Assembly: GCA_905182455.1 (NCBI GenBank)
Contig: CAJJBJ010000002.1
Span: 186,001-250,000 of the forward strand
Direction: 5' to 3'
Source of the DNA: an uncultured Planktomarina sp.
GTDB taxonomy: Bacteria; Pseudomonadota; Alphaproteobacteria; Rhodobacterales; Rhodobacteraceae
Length of the DNA stretch: 64,000 nucleotides
Position 1 is the first letter of the stretch, and each line of letters starts with the position of its first letter. The translations under genes and the position numbers were made by a program. The notes beneath the pieces were generated by a model, which did no database searches, was not told where the DNA came from, and saw only the letters and a program-made list of their open reading frames with translations. Shown here piece after piece: positions 18,570 through 26,123 of this stretch.

Positions 18570-19847
18570 TTAATCTACAGCCTTGGCTGCCAGCTGCTTT
18601 GCAACATCTTCTTCCATGCGCACGTAGGCTTGCTCAAGGGTAAGCTCGCCCACAATTGCTTCATTCAAACGCGAGATAAGCGCGTTGAACATGATGCGGT
18701 TATTCGGATAACCTTGAAGATCGAAAGCTGTCGGTGAAATTTTTGGTACAGCGCCTGCAAAGGTGCTCAAAGCATGCTTGGCACGCGCGTCATCTGTCGC
18801 AAAATCTACACCACCAGTTGCTAGCTTAAGATGGCCAGGAATGAATAGGTTTTTACCGTAAAATTCAGCTAGGTTTTCCTCTTGTGCGAGAAAGTCCATT
18901 AACTTGCCTACTTCTTCTGGATGCTTTGTATCCTTCATTGCAACGAGTGCAGCACCACCTGGCATACCAGTACAAGCTGCAGCACCGCATGGAGCTGGTA
19001 CGGCCCACCAATCAAACGCATCGCCGATTGTTCCAGAGAATTGGCCAATTTGCCACGAGCCAGACATGTACATCACAACCTGGCCATTAGCAAAATCTTC
19101 GTTGGCACCAAGGTACGATGAACCTGACACAGATCCCCATAGTTCCTTTGTCATAGTACCGTCTTGGTGCCAGTCATAAAGGCGCTGGGCCATTTCTTTT
19201 AAACCATCATCAACCAAGGCTGGTTCTCCGTCGGCATTGAACATTTTAGCACCCATAGCAATCGCTGGGCCTGAAACACGGTGTCCGGAGCGGTCCCATG
19301 CCATAGGAATAGGGATATCAAGTTTGTCCGCGACATCATTGGCTGCAGCGGCCCATTCATCCCAGGTTGCGCCATCCCCGGGCATAGCAACGCCAGCCTG
19401 CTCAAAGAAGGTTTTGTTCACATAGGGGCCAGTTACTGTTAGTTGCGTCATGAAGCCCGAGATTCTATCAGAGTCTGGCGCCAACCAATCGAGGAACGGT
19501 CCAAAGCTCGCTTCCCAGTAAGCACTGTCTGAGATGTGTGGCGTCAGGTCCATATAATATTTGCTAAGGCCACCTAAATCTGTGACGCGGGCAAGATCAG
19601 GCCCAGCACCAGCTGCCAACTGAATCGGCAAAGATTCCATGATAGATTTGTATGGCACAACATCAATAACAACAGAAATGTCTGGATTTTTTGCCTCAAA
19701 ACGATCAATGATGGACTGCATGACTTCGCTTTCACTGCCGTCATTATACCACATCATACGCAATTCTGTTTCTGCCAGCGCCGAAGTAGCACCCAGCGTG
19801 GCTAACACGGAAGTCGTAGCCAGTAGTCTTTTAAAATTTAACATCAA
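18570..19847 (-). CDS. ABC transporter extracellular solute-binding protein, family 1 (CUT1 sugar)
   Basis: The 425-residue periplasmic protein starts with a Sec signal peptide (basic KR, then LLATTSVLATLGATSALAET, cut after ALA). The mature part has the family 1 features of large sugar-binding proteins, such as IQLAAGAGPDLARV and WDEWAAAANDVADKL. It is the first gene of the seven-gene import and catabolism operon and probably captures an oligosaccharide or glycoside that the GH2 enzyme then cleaves. The ATG at 19847 is used, although the next codon is also ATG. Confidence 0.94.
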   Translation of the reverse strand: MMLNFKRLLATTSVLATLGATSALAETELRMMWYNDGSESEVMQSIIDRFEAKNPDISVVIDVVPYKSIMESLPIQLAAGAGPDLARVTDLGGLSKYYMDLTPHISDSAYWEASFGPFLDWLAPDSDRISGFMTQLTVTGPYVNKTFFEQAGVAMPGDGATWDEWAAAANDVADKLDIPIPMAWDRSGHRVSGPAIAMGAKMFNADGEPALVDDGLKEMAQRLYDWHQDGTMTKELWGSVSGSSYLGANEDFANGQVVMYMSGSWQIGQFSGTIGDAFDWWAVPAPCGAAACTGMPGGAALVAMKDTKHPEEVGKLMDFLAQEENLAEFYGKNLFIPGHLKLATGGVDFATDDARAKHALSTFAGAVPKISPTAFDLQGYPNNRIMFNALISRLNEAIVGELTLEQAYVRMEEDVAKQLAAKAVD

Positions 19848-20075
19848 AGATGTCCTCCCAATTAGAACTGTGCCTGCCCGAGCGATATTAGCAGACTTTT
19901 TTTATTATAACCTCAGCTCATACGCCAAGCTCACTCCATATTTTATGGCTTTCGAATTATCGATTTGAAAAATTCACGACTCGATACACCACACTGTCAA
20001 AGTAAGAATTAGTATGCGGCTGTTTTTTTCTATGGCAAGCACATTAATCAAAAATTTAATTTTTAATCTTCTTTG

Positions 20076-20159
20076 AAAGTATACTCAAACTTCCATCGGT
20101 TAGTTTTTTGACTGAAAAACAGACATTTCATTTCGGCATGTGCTGGAACAAAGTATACT
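20076..20159. promoter_or_regulatory. Pair of AAAGTATACT sites, candidate operator of the CUT1 operon
   Basis: AAAGTATACT occurs at 20076-20085 and 20150-20159; each contains the palindrome AGTATACT, and the second extends to the 12-bp palindrome AAAGTATACTTT. Their start-to-start distance is 74 bp, close to seven helical turns, so a protein could bind both on one DNA face. They lie about 230-310 bp upstream of the CUT1 binding-protein start. No regulator gene for this operon is in the vicinity. Confidence 0.4.
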
Positions 20160-20160
20160 T

Positions 20161-20247
20161 TTACCAAAATAAGAAATTGAATTCAAAACCCATACTGAGG
20201 CCAATCCAGACTGCGAAAACGCAAAGTACTATTCCTATTTCTTTCAT
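20161..20247 (-). CDS. Candidate 28-residue membrane microprotein
   Basis: A short frame (ATG at 20247, TAA at 20161) encodes 28 residues: MKEIGIVLCVFAVWIGLS, then a ten-residue end GFEFNFLFW-type. It begins with a charged MKE, followed by a single hydrophobic helix of about 18 residues. A GAGG ribosome binding site lies 5 bases upstream of the ATG in an otherwise AT-rich region. It is between the two sugar transport operons on the strand of the CUT1 operon. Small single-helix proteins are known to modulate transporters, but there is no homology evidence here, and a frame this short can occur by chance. Confidence 0.35.
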   Translation of the reverse strand: MKEIGIVLCVFAVWIGLSMGFEFNFLFW

Positions 20248-20507
20248 GCGACCTCGTCTCTTTTCTATTTCTTTTTTAGTTTAAATGAGTTTGTCATGAG
20301 GAATGGGATTATTGTCAGGTGTTAGATCTCTATACTAATCTCTATTAGGGAACTCTATTCTTGAAAATGGCCAATCTGTTTCAAGCCAACGTTTAAATTT
20401 TGAGCTTAATCGGGCCTCAAGTCCATTGACGAGATGTTCTTGGCGTATCCAATAGAATGCTTGCGCTTGATATTCTGATTTCATTGAGGGCGAACAAATA
20501 AACAGAT

Positions 20508-20529
20508 TTTTTGCAACCGGTTGCAAAAA
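20508..20529. promoter_or_regulatory. LacI-family operator upstream of CUT2-type sugar importer
   Basis: A perfect 22-bp palindrome centred on CCGG with the 16-bp core TTGCAACCGGTTGCAA at 20511-20526. A central CG is typical of LacI-family operators. The identical core occurs once more, at 28150-28165, in front of the Gfo/Idh operon, and a LacI-family gene lies between the two. The site is about 85 bp upstream of the binding-protein ATG at 20613 and upstream of the TTGACA-like element, so repression by looping or blocking is plausible. Confidence 0.85.
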
Positions 20530-20612
20530 TAATAATCATATGCTTATCTAATAATTGTTGGCAAAATATTTGTTTGACAATTATAAATTATAAATTCGTC
20601 TGGGAGGACCTC

Positions 20613-21563
20613 ATGAAAACTGTAATAAAGTCGCTCGCAATTGGCGCTGCTTTGTTTGCATCACCTATTACAGCCCTGGCTGGCAGCCACGGTGATAACC
20701 TAAAATACGTTCTTGTAAGCCACGCACCTGATAGTGATAGCTGGTGGAACACAATCAAAAATGGCATTGCCCTTGCGGGAGAGCAAATGGGCGTTGATGT
20801 CGAGTATCGCAATCCACCAACAGGTGATTTGGGAGATATGGCTCGTATAATCGATCAAGCTGCAGCTTCCGCACCAAACGGGATTATAACAACCCTTGCA
20901 GATTATAGTGTACTAAAAGGTCCTATAATGAATGCAGTAGCTAGTGGTGTTGATGTTATAATTATGAATTCAGGCACACCAGAACAGGCGCGTGAAGTAG
21001 GCGCGCTTATGTATGTAGGTCAGCCTGAGTATGATGCAGGATATGCTGCGGGTTTACGTGCAAAAGGCGACGGCGTTGCTAGCTTCTTGTGTGTTAACCA
21101 TTATATCTCATCACCATCATCCACAGATCGTTGCCAAGGGTTTGCAGATGGCCTTGGTATTAAACTTGGAAACCAGATGATTGACTCAGGTCAAGATCCA
21201 TCCGAAATTAAAAACCGGGTTTTAGCGTATTTGTCTGCCAACCCTGATACTGACGCTGTCCTAACACTTGGCCCAACATCTGCAGATCCTACTCTATTAG
21301 CTTTGGACGAGAACGGTATGGCAGGTGATATCTATTTTGGAACATTTGATCTCGGTACAGAGATTGTAAAGGGTATCAAGGCTGGCGTAATTAGCTGGGG
21401 CATCGATCAACAGCCATTCTTGCAAGCTTACTTACCAGTTGTTGTAATGGCCAACTACCATCGTTATGGTGTTCTTCCTGGAAACAACATCAATTCTGGC
21501 CCAGGGTTTGTAACTGCTTCTGGTCTTGAGATGGTTGAAAAGTTTGCTGGCGAATTCCGCTAA
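20613..21563 (+). CDS. CUT2-type sugar ABC transporter substrate-binding protein
   Basis: A 316-residue periplasmic protein of the ribose/inositol/fructose-binding type (Peripla_BP_4). The start ATG at 20613 follows GGGAGGA; a signal peptide (MKTVIKSLAIGAALFASP, cut near ALA-GS) is present. The mature protein opens with YVLVSHAPDSDSWWNTIKNG, the usual first lobe, and has VDVIIMNSG and GTFDLG in expected places. A double Cys (FLCVN and TDRC) may form a disulfide. It is the first gene of the importer operon and is followed by a strong hairpin that would raise its expression relative to the permease. Confidence 0.93.
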   Translation: MKTVIKSLAIGAALFASPITALAGSHGDNLKYVLVSHAPDSDSWWNTIKNGIALAGEQMGVDVEYRNPPTGDLGDMARIIDQAAASAPNGIITTLADYSVLKGPIMNAVASGVDVIIMNSGTPEQAREVGALMYVGQPEYDAGYAAGLRAKGDGVASFLCVNHYISSPSSTDRCQGFADGLGIKLGNQMIDSGQDPSEIKNRVLAYLSANPDTDAVLTLGPTSADPTLLALDENGMAGDIYFGTFDLGTEIVKGIKAGVISWGIDQQPFLQAYLPVVVMANYHRYGVLPGNNINSGPGFVTASGLEMVEKFAGEFR

Positions 21564-21572
21564 AACTAAGAA

Positions 21573-21610
21573 GGGCGGAGCTTTTTGAACAAAAGCTCCG
21601 CCCCTTTTTT
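21573..21610 (+). terminator. Strong stem-loop with T run between binding protein and permease genes
   Basis: A perfect 13-bp stem (21573-21585 with 21591-21603), a 5-base loop and TTTTTT at 21605-21610. This has the form of an intrinsic terminator, but the permease and ATPase genes follow directly on the same strand with no other clear promoter. It is best read as an attenuator giving excess binding protein over membrane subunits, a common arrangement in ABC importers. Confidence 0.85.
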
Positions 21611-21635
21611 ATGTAAAGACTATAGGGTGAATTTG

Positions 21636-22751
21636 ATGAATAATAAATTATCTATTCCTGATGAACGTGTTAAAGAGATGTCTACTTTTAGAAACTCTCT
21701 TATCCGTCCTGAACTTGGTGGGATTATTGGAACCATAGTAGTCTTTATTATATTTATAATTCTTGCGTCTGATAGTGGGATGTTCAGCTCGCAGGGCGTT
21801 CTAAACTGGTCCATTGTCTCTGCGCAATTTATGATTATTGCCGTGGGTGCTTGCCTGCTAATGATTGCTGGTGAGTTTGATCTTAGTGTTGGTTCTATGA
21901 TCGGATTTGCCGGAATGCTAATTGCCATTTTTGGTGTTACATTTGGATGGCCCATGTGGATGGCAATATTACTGACCTTTGCGATTTGCATTGCAATTGG
22001 AGCACTAAATGGCTTCATCTGCATACGAACTGGATTACCAAGTTTTATTGTTACTCTGGCCTTTCTCTTCATTTTGCGTGGTTTCACAATTTTTCTACCA
22101 CAAACTATAGAACGTAAAACTATTATTGGGGGAATTAGAGAAGCGGCTGAAGGAGATTGGCTGGGTGCGGTATTTGGCGAAAAATTATTTATGGGATTTT
22201 TTCAGTATCTGGGTGATCTTGGCATTATCAGCGTATTCTCTCGCGGTACACGCGCCGGCGAACCAGTAGTAAACGGAATACCAATGCTCATAGTGTGGGC
22301 ACTAATACTCGTAGCGTTTGGTCATATACTGCTAACTAAGACACGGTTTGGTAATTGGATTTTTGCATCAGGTGGTGATGCTGAAGCTGCAAGAAATTCA
22401 GGCGTTCCAGTGAATAAAGTTAAGATATTGATGTTTATGTTCACAGCTTTTTGCGCAACAGTTTTCGCTACCTGTCAAGTTATGGAGTTTGGTTCTGCTG
22501 GGGCGGACCGAGGTCTTTTGAAAGAATTTGAAGCTATTATTGCTGTTGTGATTGGTGGCGCATTGCTTACTGGCGGCTATGGCTCTGTAATTGGTGCAGC
22601 TTTAGGCGCTTTGATTTTTGGAGTTGTTCAACAAGGCTTATTTTTCGCTGGGGTAGAGAGTTCTCTTTTTCGAGTTTTTCTTGGTTTGATACTGTTAGGT
22701 GCCGTTATACTGAACACATACATCCGTCGCTTAATTACAGGGGAGCGTTAA
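21636..22751 (+). CDS. CUT2-type sugar ABC transporter permease (RbsC/FrcC-like)
   Basis: The start is the ATG at 21636, five bases after AGGGTGA; an upstream TTG at 21585 falls in the terminator hairpin. The 371-residue protein is strongly hydrophobic with about ten helices and carries the RbsC-family elements AGEFDLSVGSMIGFAGM, LNGFICIRTGLPSFIVTLA and GGALLTGGYGSVIGAALGALIFG. It forms the membrane channel. It ends 1 bp before the ATPase gene. Confidence 0.94.
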   Translation: MNNKLSIPDERVKEMSTFRNSLIRPELGGIIGTIVVFIIFIILASDSGMFSSQGVLNWSIVSAQFMIIAVGACLLMIAGEFDLSVGSMIGFAGMLIAIFGVTFGWPMWMAILLTFAICIAIGALNGFICIRTGLPSFIVTLAFLFILRGFTIFLPQTIERKTIIGGIREAAEGDWLGAVFGEKLFMGFFQYLGDLGIISVFSRGTRAGEPVVNGIPMLIVWALILVAFGHILLTKTRFGNWIFASGGDAEAARNSGVPVNKVKILMFMFTAFCATVFATCQVMEFGSAGADRGLLKEFEAIIAVVIGGALLTGGYGSVIGAALGALIFGVVQQGLFFAGVESSLFRVFLGLILLGAVILNTYIRRLITGER

Positions 22752-22752
22752 G

Positions 22753-23547
22753 ATGAATTCTCAAGCTACAGTAACCCCGATTATAGAGATGAGGAACATC
22801 CGAAAACATTATGGGCCCGTTATAGCTCTAGCCGGAGTTTCGATAAAGATTTATCCGGGGGAGTGTCATTGTCTGTTAGGTGATAATGGCGCAGGAAAAT
22901 CTACATTTATTAAAGCTATGTCAGGAGTGGTGAAGCCGACACAAGGTGACATTTTTGTTAATGGAGAACAAAAGTTTTTTAATAATCCACGCGATGCGAT
23001 GCAAGCGGGTATTGCAACTGTGCACCAACACCTAGCAATGATCCCACTGATGTCGGTCAGTAGGAATTTTTTCTTAGGTAACGAACCAACAAAGAAAATC
23101 GCTGGTATCCAATTCTATGATCGGAAACATGCTGATAGTAAAACAATGGAAGCTATGAGCAAGATGGGTATTAACTTACGCGGTCCTGACCAAGCAGTCG
23201 GTACTCTCTCTGGAGGTGAGAGGCAAACAGTCGCAATTTCCCGAGCGGTCCATTTTGGTGCACGAGTACTAATTCTGGATGAACCCACATCCGCATTAGG
23301 GGTCCGTCAGACATCAAACGTACTCGCTACAATAGATAAGGTACGTAATGAGGGAGTGGCGGTGGTATTTATTACCCACAACGTCCGCCACGCCCTTGCA
23401 GTTGGAGATCGCTTTACTGTGTTAAACCGTGGCCAAACTCATGGTACGGCGATGCGTGGCGACATAACTCCAGAGGATCTTCAAAACCTCATGGCTGGTG
23501 GTCAAGAATTGGCTACACTCGAAGGTTCTCTAGGTGGAACAGTCTAA
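22753..23547 (+). CDS. CUT2-type sugar ABC transporter ATP-binding protein, single-domain (FrcA-like)
   Basis: The 264-residue ATPase has Walker A GDNGAGKST at 43-51, signature TLSGGERQTVAISRAV and Walker B VLILDEPTSALG, followed by the H-loop FITHNV. Ribose-type ATPases (RbsA) usually have two fused ATPase domains of about 500 residues; this one has a single domain, as in the fructose importer FrcA of rhizobia, so it should act as a homodimer. It is third in the operon controlled by the LacI-type operator. Confidence 0.94.
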   Translation: MNSQATVTPIIEMRNIRKHYGPVIALAGVSIKIYPGECHCLLGDNGAGKSTFIKAMSGVVKPTQGDIFVNGEQKFFNNPRDAMQAGIATVHQHLAMIPLMSVSRNFFLGNEPTKKIAGIQFYDRKHADSKTMEAMSKMGINLRGPDQAVGTLSGGERQTVAISRAVHFGARVLILDEPTSALGVRQTSNVLATIDKVRNEGVAVVFITHNVRHALAVGDRFTVLNRGQTHGTAMRGDITPEDLQNLMAGGQELATLEGSLGGTV

Positions 23548-23562
23548 TATGGGGGTGTTTAA

Positions 23563-23793
23563 ATGAATAAATTACGTCTGAAATCATTGGAATTGAGGCA
23601 TCCGTTTTTTATACAACTTTGGCGTCGAGTTCTACTCGTGATATTACTTATTTCTTGGTCGGTTATAGAAGGCTTAATGGACAACCAAGTTTGGGCCTTA
23701 TTGATAGGTAGCATAAGTATTTATTCAATTTACGTTTTCTTCTTTGACTTCAATTTACCTAAAGATATGGCGACAGAAAAAAAAGATTTGTGA
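23563..23793 (+). CDS. Small membrane protein of unknown function, last gene of importer operon
   Basis: A 76-residue protein with a basic N-terminus (KLRLKSLELRHPF, then WRR) and two hydrophobic segments (about 24-38 and 45-61), ending in a charged tail. A GGGGGTG ribosome binding site lies shortly upstream of the ATG and the gene follows the ATPase by 15 bp, so it is probably translated with the importer. I do not recognise the family. A small accessory subunit or an unrelated membrane protein are both possible. Confidence 0.65.
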   Translation: MNKLRLKSLELRHPFFIQLWRRVLLVILLISWSVIEGLMDNQVWALLIGSISIYSIYVFFFDFNLPKDMATEKKDL

Positions 23794-23949
23794 TCAAATA
23801 CTGCTCACATACATAAATATGTTGATAATAATTAATATAGAGTTTTGATCCGTTGCTTATGGCTTTTTATAATTAAAATATAATATTAGCACTAGTTAGT
23901 TATAATTAAATATACGAACTAAAATACGGAATGAAGGATATCAAAAGGA

Positions 23950-24912
23950 ATGGCAGTCACATTAAAAGATGTCGCCGAAATGGCGGGCGTTTCTCGCTCT
24001 GCTGTATCCCGGACGTTTACCGAAGGGGCTTCGGTTTCTGACAAAGTGCGGCTTAAGGTTATGGAGGCCTCGGCCACATTGGGATATAGTCCCAATGCTC
24101 TTGCCTCTTCCCTCACAACCGGTCGCACCAAGCTGATTGGCGTGGTGTCTGACAACTTTCACAACCCTATATTTCTGGAAGTTTTTGATTTGATTACTAA
24201 AGGACTGCAGGAACGTGGCCTACGGCCTTTGTTGGTCAATCTCTCCGATGAGGTGGATCCCGCAAATTCCGTGCGCATGCTGCGGCAATATTCGGTGGAT
24301 GGGGTGATTGTTGCCTCTTCAACTCTGCCAGTGAGTTTTGCAGAGGCCTTTCAAAGCGCTGGCGTGCCTGTTGTACATCTTTTTGGCCGCCACTCCGCGC
24401 AGCCAAAAGTACATACTGTCGGCATCGACAATTTTGCAGCGGGTCAAATGGCGGCGCAAACTTTGATTGCTCGGAGCTATGACTCGATTGGGTTCATGGG
24501 CGGCCCAGAAACCGCCACATCAACCCAAGATCGTTATGCCGGTTTTCTGTCGGAGTTGCGTGCGCATACCAATGTTGCCCATAGTGTGACCTATGCCAAA
24601 GCCTATTCATTTGCAGCGGGACGTGCGGAAATGTTGAGGTTGATCGCGGCGGGTCCTGCGCAAGCCTATTTCTGCGGGGATGACGTCTTGTCCATTGGGG
24701 CGCTGTCAGCGGCTGAAACCGCAGGCCTATCAGTCCCAGATCAGATCGGGTTTATTGGGCTCAATGATATGGAAATGGCGCATTGGGCAAACATCAATCT
24801 GACAACCATTCATAACCCCATCAAGCAAGTGGTAGCCAGTTCGGTCGAATCTGGTGGTAGCGATGCTGTTGGATCCGACACAACGCCCGGAAGCGGTGCT
24901 GTTTCCCAGTAG
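23950..24912 (+). CDS. LacI family transcriptional regulator, frame shifted near the C-terminus
   Basis: The N-terminal HTH (TLKDVAEMAGVSRSAVSRTF) and hinge are intact, followed by the periplasmic-binding-like effector domain (LIGVVSDNFHNPIFLEVF, GVPVVHLFGRH, DRYAGF, GFIGLNDMEMAHW). After NPIKQVVASSVE the frame becomes a low-complexity Ser/Gly tail and stops at 24912. The family end continues in the next frame (LVVAMLLDPTQRP, FPSSVVERG) to a TAG at 24950-24952. One extra base lies at 24849-24850 (GAA-T-CTG). The repaired protein would have 333 residues. It very likely binds TTGCAACCGGTTGCAA at 20511 and 28150, linking importer and catabolic genes. The altered tail may affect tetramer or effector function. 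It is convergent with 24957-26111. Confidence 0.88.
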   Translation: MAVTLKDVAEMAGVSRSAVSRTFTEGASVSDKVRLKVMEASATLGYSPNALASSLTTGRTKLIGVVSDNFHNPIFLEVFDLITKGLQERGLRPLLVNLSDEVDPANSVRMLRQYSVDGVIVASSTLPVSFAEAFQSAGVPVVHLFGRHSAQPKVHTVGIDNFAAGQMAAQTLIARSYDSIGFMGGPETATSTQDRYAGFLSELRAHTNVAHSVTYAKAYSFAAGRAEMLRLIAAGPAQAYFCGDDVLSIGALSAAETAGLSVPDQIGFIGLNDMEMAHWANINLTTIHNPIKQVVASSVESGGSDAVGSDTTPGSGAVSQ

Positions 24913-24956
24913 CGTTGTAGAGCGGGGCACATTGCGCCCGCTCCACAGTTAGATTT

Positions 24957-26111
24957 TTATTTAAACATCGGAGGGCGGGCATCGAGCCACGCCCCGTCTT
25001 GTTTGCCCGATTGCGCAACGGCAAACACAGCCGCCATTGAGCGCAAGCCATCTTCAGCCCGTGGATAAAGATCCGCAGCCGGATCAATGGCGCGGCCCTC
25101 GTTGCGGGCATGAATAGCTTCGGCCAAATCAGTGTAGATATTAGCAAAGGCCAAAGGCATCCCCTCAGAATGACCAATGGTCACCCGTGTGGTGCGATCC
25201 GCTTCTGGTGACAGATTGGCCTCACCACGTTCAATGATCTGCAACCGCTCACCCAATGGCATGTAAAACAGCTGGTTGGGTTGTTCTTGCGACCACCGCA
25301 ACCCGCCTTTTTCGCCGAAAACTTGGATGCCCAAGCCGTGCTGACGACCGATGGCGATGGAAGAGGTCCACAAACGCCCCACAGCGCCCCCATCCATGCG
25401 GAAGTTTACCATTGCGTCATCTTCCAACTCTCGCACGTCAATACAAGAGACGGTATCGGCACTCAACTTGGTGACCTCCTGACCTGTCACGAATGAGGCC
25501 ATATGCAGCGCATGAATGCCACAATCAGCAAATTGAGCCGAGACACCCGCTTGCGCCGGGTCATACCGCCAGCGCACCCGCGGATTGTCCGCATCAGCGG
25601 CATCGGCATGGTGTCCATGAGCAAACTCAGCATTGACCAAGCGGACCTTGCCAATATCGCCACGCGCAACCATGGCCTTCATGTGGCGTACCAATGAATA
25701 TCCAGAATAACCGTAGTTTACGGCACAAATTTTACCTGTGGCGCGGGAGATTTTTACAATCTCTTCGCCTTCTTCGATGGTCATCGTCATGGGCTTTTCG
25801 CACAGAACGTGAAATCCACCTTCCAAAAACGCTTTGGTAATCTCAAAGTGCGTGGAGTTGGGCGTGGCCACTGTGACCAGATCAACAGGGTTGGCCTGTG
25901 TCTTTTCTCGGGCAAGCATATCTTGCCAGCTGCCATAAGCCCGATCTTCCAAGCCGAGGCTCTGACCATATAGGATTCCTTCTTCAGGTCGATGATCCAA
26001 AGCGCCAGCTGTGAATTCAAACAATCCGTCCAGGCCTGCGCCCAGACGGTGCGCTGGCCCAATTTGACTACCGTCACCGCCGCCAATCATGCCCCATTTT
26101 AATTTTGTCAT
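24957..26111 (-). CDS. Gfo/Idh/MocA family oxidoreductase
   Basis: A 384-residue enzyme with a nucleotide-binding loop MIGGGDGSQIG, the LCEKPMTMTIEEG motif and a C-terminal domain with the HALHMASF segment. It is the longer member of the two dehydrogenases in this operon, 12 bp downstream of the isomerase gene. In inositol and related pathways a dehydrogenase and an IolE/IolI-like enzyme act in sequence; this fits the order Gfo/Idh, TIM-barrel protein, Gfo/Idh here. Substrate not shown by the sequence. Confidence 0.9.
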   Translation of the reverse strand: MTKLKWGMIGGGDGSQIGPAHRLGAGLDGLFEFTAGALDHRPEEGILYGQSLGLEDRAYGSWQDMLAREKTQANPVDLVTVATPNSTHFEITKAFLEGGFHVLCEKPMTMTIEEGEEIVKISRATGKICAVNYGYSGYSLVRHMKAMVARGDIGKVRLVNAEFAHGHHADAADADNPRVRWRYDPAQAGVSAQFADCGIHALHMASFVTGQEVTKLSADTVSCIDVRELEDDAMVNFRMDGGAVGRLWTSSIAIGRQHGLGIQVFGEKGGLRWSQEQPNQLFYMPLGERLQIIERGEANLSPEADRTTRVTIGHSEGMPLAFANIYTDLAEAIHARNEGRAIDPAADLYPRAEDGLRSMAAVFAVAQSGKQDGAWLDARPPMFK

Positions 26112-26123
26112 TTGCGGTATTCC

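Larger units (their letters stand above)
19848..20612. other. AT-rich divergent intergenic region between the two sugar-transport operons
   Basis: These 765 bp separate the CUT1 operon (minus) from the CUT2-type operon (plus). They hold the AAAGTATACT pair, a candidate 28-codon frame on the minus strand, the LacI-type operator at 20508-20529 and, near the right edge, TTGACA at 20574-20579 and a strong GGGAGGA ribosome binding site at 20602-20608. A further minus-strand frame at 20335-20484 (about 49 codons, starting MKSEYQAQ) has no ribosome binding site and matches nothing I recognise. Confidence 0.6.

Noticed and set aside
20335-20526. 63-codon minus-strand frame beginning in the LacI operator
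   Set aside because: Its first codons merely translate the palindrome, there is no ribosome binding site and no recognised family.
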